Of a stretch of DNA of 64,000 nucleotides, positions 12,501 to 23,100 are shown piece after piece. The notes under the pieces were generated by a model, which saw only the letters and a program-made list of their open reading frames with translations, was not told the origin of the DNA and searched no databases. Every line of letters starts with the position of its first letter. Position 1 is the stretch's first letter. The translations under genes and the position numbers were made by a program. Source of the stretch: Mimachlamys varia (taxonomy: Eukaryota; Mollusca; Bivalvia; Pectinida; Pectinidae); assembly GCA_947623455.1 (NCBI GenBank), contig OX392534.1, forward strand, positions 38,383,426-38,447,425, in the 5' to 3' direction.

Positions 12501-13931
12501 GTTTCCTCTTTTCTTTCAGAGGAAGTCCCAGATGATGAAGAAAGATCGTAAGTAACCATACTTTTTCTATTACATCTAACACAGTATAACATGTCTAAAC
12601 AGGTCCCTATCTTATTTGAATCTCTGTGTATTCCGGCATTTCATTTGATTCTTGCATTTCCCTCAGAACATCATACCTGTACAAATGGGACACCTGTGTA
12701 AACTGGACCACATTTTTGGTCCCAATGACTTACAGTTTAGACAGGTTGCTATTGTAGTTTTTGAAGTAGGTGACAATGAGATGGGACAGAAAACCCTGCT
12801 ATGCATAAAACTATTTAATAACTATTAAAAGTAAACCACTAGTTATATCGATCCTTGAATTTCAGACAAAATGTTTTTGGAAGAACAAGTTGAAATTTAA
12901 TATATATTTTTTTAAAGACAATATGAAGATGCAAGATAATTTGCATTAGTTTCGATATGAAATTTAAGATGTGAAATAATTTGTTTGGTGTTCTGATATT
13001 ATTTTAGGCCCCCACCAAAACCTAGAACCCCTGTAAAGAGAGCAACCAGGGTGAGGAAGATTGAGCCAGATTACATGGGCGAGGAATCAACTATCACTCA
13101 CAGAGTAACAACACCGTCAGTACCAAAGCAAGAGTAAGTAGTACACTGTTAAACGAAGTTTGTTAAAGGTGTATATGCCAGTGTCATCTGTGATCCTTTA
13201 GGATTTTTTTTAAATGACATTTAGGGCCAAATGTAAACCCATTTCCTCTGTAAAAATATGGTTTTAATTCCCAATTTGTTATCCCTATTGGAAGGTGCAA
13301 ACAAATTTGATAGGCAATTCCTGGGAAATATGGTGCAATTTTGCATTTTACTTCTTCAAAAATTTCTGGACTTAGAAAAAAGTTCCATTCTTTGATCAGT
13401 AAAACTTACTATGTGTGACTGGAAATATGAGTTGCAGTGTTGAATAGTTCATTTCTTTCAACACTACCCCTGGTAATAAGGCAAGTGATAGTACAACCTA
13501 TTCATATTATACATTCTCAATATCAATATGTAAGTATGTATTTGAAGACAGGATGCAGTGTTTATTTCCATCAGTCGTTATCATTAGGTAAATTCATGGA
13601 GCAATTACCCTGGTAATAAGATATTTTAATATCACAATCCTGTATTGTAATTGACCACAGCCTTGACATTTGAAATTGATGACATTTGATACTCCAATTT
13701 ACCGGCAGTAGATACAATGGTACTACAACATTGTTTGTATATTACAGGCCTGTGGTTACCAGTAAACCAGCAGCCCCGCAGAAGGCGACCAATATCAAAC
13801 ATAATGCTTTGCCAAGATGGGTCAAGTTTCTCGTTTTTGTTGGAGTTTTCTTTTTTGCCTATCTTGTCTACATCAACATGGAGCCATCTGGAAGCAGAGT
13901 ACCAAAAATATCAAAAGGCCCTGCTTCTTAA
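9566..13931 (+). CDS. TMPO: Lamina-associated polypeptide 2 (thymopoietin)-like LEM protein, six coding exons
   Basis: Inner-nuclear-membrane protein expected to bind BAF and lamins. Exons: 9566-9796, 10888-11050, 11327-11419, 12520-12547 (28 nt), 13008-13133, 13748-13931; phases agree and give 274 residues. Residues about 5-45 form a LEM-like domain (LMTKAKLKEELIRHNIPLP...). Residues about 108-150 form a LEM domain (VTDLTDAELAKELRSRG, then TTRRVYEKKLLKLR across an exon junction). A single transmembrane helix follows PRWVKFLVFVGVFFFAYLVY (about 238-257) with a short C-terminal tail. This order (LEM-like, LEM, linker, one C-terminal helix) is that of vertebrate LAP2 beta-type isoforms, but the linker is much shorter. 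Emerin lacks the first domain, so TMPO-like is preferred. The exon 2 acceptor lies in a five-copy tandem array. Confidence 0.9.
9876..9917 (+). repeat. Single end of the TTGAGTTTCTGTCAGTAAAT repeat
   Basis: ACAGTTGCTTGAGTTTCTGTCAGTAAAT matches the arms of the palindromic element at 38733-38883. Only one arm is present here, directly before another MITE (9931-10105), so it is a fragment. Confidence 0.6.
9931..10105 (+). mobile_element. MITE, CAGTGATCAATCTA family, copy 1
   Basis: One of three copies (also 16170-16301 and 46314-46480). Shared internal text includes '...tgtactcaaaattgtgctgggactcatagaaattctggaaa..' and 'aaggaccaatgaaaataaa'. Ends are inverted (…TGATCAGACTA at left, diverged, and AAATTGATCACTG at right). 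It is non-coding and lies in intron 1 of the LAP2-like gene. Confidence 0.75.
10190..10385 (-). repeat. tRNA-derived SINE-like sequence with internal insertion
   Basis: On the minus strand TAGCTCAATTGGTTGAGCGC (about 10361-10342) is a good A-box region, and TTCGAACCCCG (about 10203-10193) looks like a B box. They are about 150 bases apart, far more than in a tRNA, because a segment with an inverted GACTCTCTGACC/GGTCAGAGAGTC pair sits between them. It is probably a SINE head disrupted by an insertion. Confidence 0.5.
10614..10922 (+). repeat. Five-copy ~62-bp tandem array spanning the exon 2 acceptor of the LAP2-like gene
   Basis: Units start at 10614, 10675, 10738, 10799 and 10861. Each reads roughly GTTAATGTTTTAATTTTNAT, then GTTTCAG, then TCAACCTCNAGAAACAGCAC and AGAAGNATATAGAA. 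The last copy holds the real acceptor (CAG ending 10887) and the first 35 coding bases of exon 2 (STSKNSTEAYK). The upstream copies therefore each carry a duplicate branch/polypyrimidine/acceptor segment plus exon start, with in-frame stops or frame changes that prevent simple exon extension. Confidence 0.9.
11640..12515. other. LAP2-like intron 3, no feature recognised
   Basis: The intron between the 93-nt and 28-nt exons of the LAP2-like gene is AT-rich with a poly-T run near 12238-12253 and no recognisable repeat family, RNA gene or exon. Confidence 0.5.
12590..12760 (+). repeat. Diverged relic of the 14107-14291 MITE family
   Basis: The text 'acatgtctaaacaggtccctatc..tctctgtgtattccgg...gtacaaatgggacacctgtgtaaactggaccacattttt.ggtcccaatgacttacagttt' lines up with the interior of the MITE at 14107-14291. 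Terminal repeats are degraded. It lies in intron 4 of the LAP2-like gene. Confidence 0.6.
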
Positions 13932-14106
13932 TGCTGAATGAATTGAAAATCTTTGGAACAATACAAACTTAATTTACACCTCAGTGGTTCAATGTATTAT
14001 TTATCATCTGAACATTTCTTATGGTGTGTGTGATAGTGCTATGACAAAAACAGGAACCAATTGAAAACTGAATTTTATAGTTGTGTCTTTGTTGATGAAT
14101 ACATAT

Positions 14107-14291
14107 ACAGTGTAACTTGTTTAACTATAACCTGTCTAATCTGAATCCCTGTCTATTCGGACCTTACAGTTTGGTGCCAATTTTTCCCTCTGAACTGATA
14201 TCAAACCCCTACAAACCGGACACCTTGTGTAAACCCGCCAAAACATTTTGTCCCAATGACATACAGTTTTAATAGACAAGTTACACTGTAA
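14107..14291 (+). mobile_element. MITE with ACAGTGTAACTTGT terminal inverted repeats
   Basis: The left end ACAGTGTAACTTGT and the right end ACAAGTTACACTGT are perfect inverted repeats about 185 bases apart. The interior is non-coding, with 'aaaccggacaccttgtgtaaac..ttttgtcccaatgacatacagtttt'. The CAGTG... end and a likely TA flank suggest the Tc1/mariner-pogo group. Confidence 0.8.
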
Positions 14292-16169
14292 AACAAACAC
14301 ATGTGAAATGATCTGTTTAATTGATAAAGGAAGATTGGGCATTATTATCTACCGAGTGTTGATTTGGTATTTATATATTAGAACAAGTATAATGATGTAT
14401 TACAAGTCTTTTGGCTAGTAGAAAAGCACAGACTTTTAGGATAATGATATTACTAAATTATTGTCTATTTTCCTTAACTTTAAAACATAATGACACAAAA
14501 ACTTCTCTTACACATGGACAAGCATAATAATTTATATTTGATTTGAATAATTGATACACATATTGTTTTTTTGTATTAGGGACTACATTTTGAAGTTATG
14601 ATACAATGGACCAAGATAATACACTGATTAGTATCATGTCATGGAACTTTGAAGATAATGTGTTACTTACAAAAAATTATCCATTTATGATTTATTTGTT
14701 TTTGCAGTCTTTCAAATACATTGTGTAAAGTTGTCCAAGTTGGTACAGTTATAAAACAGATTGAATTTCAGTTGTATGTTGTGTACTGGTTTGTCCACAT
14801 TGATGCTTTTTATGGCTATTCCAGAAATGAATATATGGGAAAGGGACAATAATTTGTAACCCCCTTCCTCAAGCAACCAAATTATTTTTATCTAAGGTTT
14901 ATAATTGACAATTGTTTTCATTCTACCTTGAAATAACCGGTTACAATTTCCCTCTGTATCCCCATGCAGGCGTCCCTATATCTTTTTCAAGCATAGAAAC
15001 TGAAAAAGACACCACCTATTTTCAGGGTTCCCATTTAAACTATGCAGAAGGAACACATTTTTTTTAGGAAAGGACCCCATTTTAAAATACCCAGCACAAA
15101 TCCTGTCATGTATTCATATCTAGAATAGCCTTTAGCTTAAGATAAATAGTATAGCACTTAAGTTATTTCTGGTTCTTCACCACAGTACAATAATCAACTC
15201 AACCACATCAATTTATGGTAGAGTTTATTATAGTTTTATAGGGATGAAAGGGTTAGTTACTTTGATTCATCACATATTCAACTTTCACTGCTTTGTTGTG
15301 CTTTTTTCACAGTTTTTGGTAAATATTCAGCTTATACAAGTTCAGTGTATGGTTTGATTTGCCATTGATTTTCCTTATGAGGGGAGCTGATCAGGAATAC
15401 CCGTCTTTTGCAAAGGTCAAATTTTGTAGCTTTTATTTATAAATATTTTGTTATGACATTACCAAGCACAGTTGGTCAGAATTAAATGAGAAGTCAATTG
15501 TCAACAGACTGAAAGTCAAAGTTTCCAGGTCTAAGGTCAAGGTAAAATTTCGTAACTTCACTGATGAACATTTTGTTATGACATTCTGAAGCAATCATGT
15601 TTGACAGACCTCTCCTGGTCTTATCAAAATAAAAAAAAAAATGCTTTATTATACAGGAAAGGTGAAAACTTATCCTTTTTGGATATTTTCACACTTAAAG
15701 TTACTCGTCAATTATGCATTTTGACACAACAACAATTTCTACTTTTTCAACATTTTAAATATTTCAGACTTCGTATCAAAGGTTCCTTTATTTTCAAAGT
15801 TTATTTTGAATGTATGTTATAGTACAATGACTGCCTTGACCTGGTTGGTCGAAGCAATAACACCAAGGTATAATGTGCAAATCGGTCTATTGTATAACAA
15901 ACTGTTGAGTCATGAATGTTAATTGTTAGATACAACTTCAAGGAACTAAAGTAGGTGAATATTGTGTTTATAATTTCATTCATGTATATCATGCAAAATG
16001 TAATAAAGTCTGCTATTTTGTAACTTGTGTACAACTTGTTATCACTATTGATGTAACATCTCATGAAAACCTAAATGTGCTGTAATGGTGAGGACCACGA
16101 AGATGTACAACACCTTTTGTTTTCTGCAGTTTCATTTATGTGATTATCAGTTTTGTTGCCTTGCATGTG

Positions 16170-16301
16170 CAGTGATCAATCTACCCCTGAGTCCAGTACT
16201 CATAAGATTATGTTGGGACTTAAAGAAATTCTAGAAAAACTTCAATTTTCGGCAATATGTACAAAAAGGACCCATGAAAATAAAATGTAAATTGATCACT
16301 G
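16170..16301 (+). mobile_element. MITE, CAGTGATCAATCTA family, copy 2
   Basis: Begins CAGTGATCAATCTAC and ends AAATTGATCACTG; interior matches copies at 9931-10105 and 46314-46480, including 'aaaaggacccatgaaaataaaa'. It is shortened by internal deletion compared with the other two. Confidence 0.8.
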
Positions 16302-16382
16302 AATGTGAGATGTACCAGTTCAAAAGTATGAAAATTAGGTTTTAATAAGTTTATCATTTACGTTGAGAAATATGTTAATTAT

Positions 16383-16740
16383 TAGCTCTCCTGGTCCAAA
16401 AGACCAAGGTGATCTTGTGCAATAGTGTGTCCTCTGTCATCCATACAACAATTTCTTTAAATGACTTTTTTAACCTTTTATAGGAATTTGACTGGAAGCA
16501 TCATTGGGTAGTGAGGATTCAACATTGTACAAATGTTGTGGCTAAGGGGGCATTTTGGCTATATTGGAATAATCATCTTCGTTGGAACTAAGCTATGGTT
16601 ACCTACCATATTGATAGCATCACTAGGTAATGGGGATCCCTAACTTGTACGACTGGGGGAGAGGGGGGGGGTGGAGGGGGGTGACTATATTTCTTGATAA
16701 TCTTCTATGAAATGAGTGAAATAATCTTCTATGGAATCAA
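16383..16740 (+). repeat. Fragment of the AGCTCNCCTGGTCC (Helitron-like) repeat family
   Basis: The start TTAGCTCTCCTGGTCCAAAAGACCAAGGTGATCTTGTG matches the left hairpin end of the element at 31403. It is followed by similar 'ggaagcatcattgggtagtgaggattc' and purine-rich text. The right end is missing. Confidence 0.6.
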
Positions 16741-17158
16741 GCATATGTTTTAAGGATAAAACTGTCATCATTCAGATGCATATTGCATATTTGTATATTA
16801 TTCTTTTAGCAAAGCAGAAAAAAGTATGCTTAGAATATCATTGAATGTCTAATATATTATAGACAACCCTGTACTTTATCTGGACAAAAATTGACAAAGG
16901 GCCATCACTGTGTGTACTGTTTAAAACTGCATACAGAGTTGGATATAGCTGAAGGTGATGAAATGCTTGTGATATGTCTCCAGAAGAGTGGAATCAAATA
17001 GTTTAGATAAATTTCAAGATGAAAATAGGTATCTGTTTCAACAAAGGTGTATCCTTGAATTCTTATAAACTAATGTTGAATACTGATGAATGTTGAATCA
17101 AACATTGAACAGCTCTGTCGACAGTGTTGTTGGTTGTGTGTAGAACATTCTGGAACAT

Positions 17159-20100
17159 TCATTTTGAAAGTTCCTTCAGCATCTTTTCACACATCATCAA
17201 ATAACGAGGGACATGGAAGCACCCTGCAACGACAAATATAGAGTTGTTGAAGTCAAAATCATCATGTGAATCAAAACGTAAAATCAATTGTGTTTTTTAC
17301 GTCTATATAATATTTGATTGTTCAATAATTATCTGGTAAAAGTGCTACATTGTAGGATTATTACAGCAAGATCAAGAAAATGTATTCCACTCAACTGGAA
17401 TGGGTCATCCATGTCCAATGTTTACTACCAGTAACCAAACAAAGGTACACACAATACGTTCTCTATTATGCGTATCGCATTTATTTTAGAATTTGTTACC
17501 TTTCCAAGGCCCGCCCTTGAAGTCCATGCTGATTTCTCCATTTCGATTGAGGTAACCATACCATTCGCCATTTTCCTCGTCAACAAACTTGATGAAAAAT
17601 ATAAATAAGAAAATCATTTGCATTGTACATTAGTATTAACTAGCTATTTTTTGTGGGATATTTTTGTTACAATAAAAACTGGACCACCCTCCACCCCATT
17701 ATAGTCATACATTTCATTTGGTCACACATAGACTGAATGATGATATTCTGCCAGTGCATATTTTCCATTTTAAATTTATTTGTTGTTTTGTGGGAGTAGA
17801 AATCATAAAGACGCTGATCAAATTAAGCTCAAAACCCTGTGTTAAATTTCTTCTGGATATGTCCCAAAGGATTGCTCAATGTCTGCCCTTTCTCTCGTTT
17901 TCAACAATATAAAGAATTTCACTGTAAGCCAATTGCTAACTTATACCCATCCCCAACCTTTGCAATAAAAAATGTTATAAGGCAATGTTGATGACGAACA
18001 AATTTTGATCAGTGCCAGTACCCAAATCGGATCAGTACCCAAATCGGATCACTTTTTTTTTTAAATATTTTTAAATCAACAACAGTGTCAACAGATTAAT
18101 TATAACAATAATATAGTCTTAGAATAGATAGTCACACACGATTTTATGTCCACACATCATTAGTTTTTTAGTTAAAATATGCCATAAAACATTATTGAAT
18201 CTGAAAACTTTGCGTTGTGTTACGTTTCTAAAAAAAAAATGGCGCGTGCAACGACTATGCGTTCTGTTTTGAACTATAAAAATAAATCCACCCGAAAGAA
18301 ATACTTGTTTTCATAAAAATCCTAAAGGACATCATTAAATGTTGATATGCTACAATAAAAATATTAATTTGAAATGTAAAATACTGCAAAATTCAAGCCT
18401 TGATCCGATTTGGGTCCTCAAATTCGCAAAATCTCGAACCGCTGATTGGTGACGTCAGAGCGTTCTATAAATATCCAACGTGAACCTTGAGTGCCATTTT
18501 TTTTTTGTAAGAACACCCATCGATGATCTTCTTTTGATGCAACCATTAATGGATATAATTTATCCTCAGATTTTTTTAATGGATGAATAAAATGATGGTT
18601 TGGTGATCCGATTTGGGTACTGTCACCTTAGATACATCTACACATTGTACCTAACACCCCTTTGTAGTTTCATTGAAATTGGTTCACAGGTTTAGGAACA
18701 TTTTTCTAGGCAAAATTTTCCAACATAAACCTGTTTATAGTGACCTGGTTACCATGGCAACCGTAATTCTACAAAAAATAATATGTATGCATATCTACAC
18801 TTGGTACCCAGCATTCATGTGTAACTTCATTGAATTTGGTTCACTGGTTAGGAGGAGTTCCCTAGTCAAAATTTCCAACAAAAAACTGTGTATATGGCCT
18901 GGTTACCATGGCAACCTAAACTTTTGTTAGAAAGAAAGAACTCTGCATGCATATCTCCACATAATAGTCCCTTTAATTCCTGTGTAGCTCCATTGAAATC
19001 AGTTCACAGGTTTGGATGTAGTTCCGCTCACAAATTAAGTGTTCCACAAGAGTTTGGGTATTTTGACCTCACCTGGTTACCTAGGCAACCAAAATTTCTG
19101 CAAAAAAATACCCTGCATGTACATTAACACATGGTCCCTAACATTCCTGTGTATTTTGACTTGAATCGGTTTACAGGTTTATTAGTAGTTGTCTGACAAA
19201 TTTTTCTCCCAAAAAACAACGTAACTATATAGACCCTGGTTACCATGGCAACCAAATTTGTAACGTGATATAGAATACGCACATTTACAATGTATAAGGA
19301 TTATTGCAACTAAGTTTCGTTGAAATCCTCTCAGTAGCCTAGGAGGAGTAGCATTACCTCGAGAAAGTTTTGATCTCCCAAAAACAAAATGTTTGGGGGA
19401 TGTGATTTATTACATGTAATTGATATAAAAACAGGATAACTACTTATAGGAAATCAATGAGTCATATCATATGGGTTGATTGTATGATAGTACAATCTTA
19501 CATGGAAGTAGCTGTAGTCAAATATCTTGGCGAATATGTCGATCATTTTGGTGTCCCCCGTTTCTTTATACACCATGAGGAAGGCTATGAGAGCTTCGTT
19601 GTGAGCCCACCACAGCTTCATGTCCCACTCTAGTTGGGTGGGTGACCAGTTGTCCACGTCCAGGAAGTAGAACAATCCCCCGTGTGTCTGGTCCCAGCCG
19701 TACTGGAACGGGTTGAGGATGAACTTGTCAATAGCCATCTTCTTGAGGTCGTCCTTCCCCTTGTTGATGGCGTGCTGAAGCAGGAACCAGCCAGCCTCAA
19801 TGGAATGGCCGGGTAGCATCAACCTCCCCATGCTTCCTGGTTGCTCCTCCCCTTCTGGGCTCACGTTCTCTAGGATAACGGTTCCATCCCTCTGAAAAAA
19901 AAGTTCAGTATAGACTGCTAAGACAGAGTCTGTATTCATAAATCTATAACTCTTATTTTGAGCATGGGATGTTTTTTCAGAGAAATATTTGATTGCATGG
20001 TCAAGTTTGAAATGGTTTCTTTCATAAAAAAGTAGACCTTTGGTTAAGATTTTTTCATGTTTTGAAATATAGTTTGATTTGCATATTTTTTGTTTCTGTT

Positions 20101-23100
20101 TTATATCGTGAATCTATGTGAACCAATCTTACCTGGATACTGTTTTATATTGGGATTCTATGTGAACCAATCTTACCTGGATATGCTTTTTGACCTCAGT
20201 CAGACACCAGTCCGTAAGGTCCCTATACTTGACTTCTAGAGTTGGGTCAACCGTTTCCAGCTGATCGATGAGACACATTAGCATCATGGGTACAGCGAGT
20301 GAGCTACTGGGCACCACGCCCTCCATAGCGGGGCGTCCCAAGTCTGTATCGTCCTCACGAACCCAGAACACGATCTTCTCAATCATCTGTAAGGCCTCTG
20401 CCTGAAGAGATTATTGAAAGGGTTATAGTGAAGGTCACATGCATATATTATTGAAGAGTCTACATGTTGTTACGAAACGTGACGGCATATAGAACCTGAC
20501 GTAGGCATACAAACCGTCACGACGTAACAGTTAATCGGGAACCAGGGTCTGTACTTATATTTAAGAATTATCATTGTGATAATTGACATATATTGTACAT
20601 ACAAGAATCTCGACCTGGGAAATAAACAATATTTTACAACAAAGAACAGAAATGAAACTAGTGAGACGAGCCGGGCGCGAACCCGAAACCTCAAGGTTAT
20701 GGAGTCAGGACGTCCCCTACCACCAGGCAAAAAGGTCCGAACCAGTTTACCTGGTTTGTAATTTCCCGATATTGTTATCAAAGTCGTGTATCCACGTAAC
20801 AATGTATATAGTTGTGCCAGAATTAACCTATCCAACAAGCTATAACATTAAGATGTCATGGATGAAGATATTTGTATTCTCCATGGTGCTATTAAACTTA
20901 TTTTATTTCCATTTCGTGTTACATAATTTACTAGCTTTATTTCACTATGTTTTTGACATTTTAAGCAGTGTTATTAGAAATTTAACACAGTGAGTATAGG
21001 GCAAATAAAACCGTCTCAGACTGATATAACTAAGCAATAACGGTATCTCTTTCCGAAGGTCAAGGTCAAAGTAAGGGATAATCTTATCCAATACCAATTG
21101 TCTGATGAATGTTCTTTGATAAGTATAGTATATCACAAACTGGCCGTTCTTCAAGGTCAAGGTCATATCAATGTGTCGAAGAATAAAATGTTAAGGTCGA
21201 TGAACAAACCAATGGACTAATGTTTGACCTTACTAAGTGTATGTGTTATACACATTGACTTGAACTTTCAGTTACTGACGCAGGTTTGTATGCTCAATGT
21301 CAAGGTCTCATAGACATTAAGGAAAACACATCAACATCCATATATCATATTCAAGGTATTGTATCTCCAAAAGCTGTAAATTTCAGTTGAAATAAACAAC
21401 TTTTGGTACCATGTAAGTATCGTCCCCGCTCGCCCTGCCCGTCTCTGAGAGTGCCATCAGATAGAAACACTCGGAGAAGATGGAGTGCTGGGTCTTTACA
21501 GCCTTTCCTTCCTCTGTCAGCACTAGGTGGCACTTCCAGGTCCGTGGGTCCTTAGCGTACTTTTGTAGGAAGTTCATTCCTAGAATTATAAAGTTTACCA
21601 GATGATCTACACTGTTTTGTAGCAAAATCAATGTTGACTAGATAACGAAACAAAACTGCATCACTGCATGGTGACTAGTTTGAGTAAGTCCACACTGTAT
21701 TACATGATTAGTACGTGTGTATGGGGTATGCTTACCTTTAATAGCTGCTTGTAAGATGTCTTGTCGTCGGAATCGCTCCACTTCATTGTAAAGTCGACAA
21801 TATGTCCATACCTATTCGAATAATATTGAATGATCTGTCATTTCATGCATTCCCAGTTTATCACAAAAACGCAGAAAATAAAATATGTTGCCGAAATTCA
21901 TTGCCTTTTAAATCGCCTTCTCTAATTGGCCAAATAAGCTGAATAGATTTTGTTCTCATAATCACGACCTCTTCATGTAGACCTCACCACTCATCTTTCT
22001 CTCGTTTAACTATCACTGCACACTTGTCTATCATTTAACAGTAACCACTCATCTGTCTCTCCTGTAACCGTTACCACACACCTGTCGCTCCTGTAACAAT
22101 TACCACACACATGTAACCGTTACCACGTACCTGTCCCTCCTGTAACAGTTACCACACACCTGTAACCGTTACCACACACCTGTCTCTCCTGTAACAGTTA
22201 CTTCACACCTGTCTCTCCTGTAACAGTTACCACACACCTGTCTCTCCGGTTACATTTACCACACACCAGTCTGTTCCTTACTTACCACATACATGTGTCT
22301 CCTGTAACAGTTACCACACATCAGTCTGTTCCTTAGTACCCACACACCTGCCTCTCCTGTAACAGTTATTACACATCAGTCTGTTCCTTAGTTACCACAT
22401 ACCTGTCTCTCCTGTAACAGTTACCACACATCAGCCTGTTCCTTAGTTACCACATACCTGTCTCTCCTGTAACAGTTACCACACATCAGTCTGTTCCTTA
22501 GTTACCACATACCTGTCTCTCCTGTAACAGTTACCACACATCAGTCTGTTCTTTAGTTACCACATACCTGTCTCTCCTGTAACAGTTACCACACATCAGT
22601 CTGTTCCTTAGTAACCACATACCTGCCTCTCCTGTTACAGTTACTACACATCAGTCTGTTCCTTAGTTACCACATACCTGTCTCTCCTGTAACAGTTACC
22701 AAACATCAGTCTGTTCCTTAGTTACCACATACCTGTCTCTCCTGTAACAGTTACCACACATCAGTCTGTTCCTTAGTTACCACATACCTGCCTTGCCTGT
22801 AGCCAAACGTGCTTCAGTTGGTCGTACACCTTTCCATCTTTACTGAGACAATTAAAAAATCCCCTGAAACATGAAATAATTCTGATGTAATTTATTGCTC
22901 TTGCGGCTATCTAGATTAGAAATGATAAATGTAAGCAATACGCGAAAATAGTGTAATAGTTTATAACGCTGTCAACTGATCGTCAAATGGTTGGCTATTC
23001 AAATAGCCCTGCGTCCGTATTCCGTCGTCCGCTCGTCGTCAGTCCGTTCTTCAACCATTCTTGTGACCGTTATTCCTTGAGCTGGATAGACTATGATTAT

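Larger units (their letters stand above)
13932..17158. other. Convergent intergenic region between the LAP2-like gene and RENBP
   Basis: Holds the 3' UTR of the LAP2-like gene (extent not determined), the 3' end of RENBP on the other strand, two MITEs (14107-14291, 16170-16301) and a fragment of the AGCTCNCCTGGTCC repeat family from 16383. No additional coding exon was recognised. Confidence 0.6.

Noticed and set aside
22020..22787. CRISPR-like regular repeats
   Set aside because: Units are contiguous without unique spacers and sit in a eukaryotic intron; the same applies to the other arrays.
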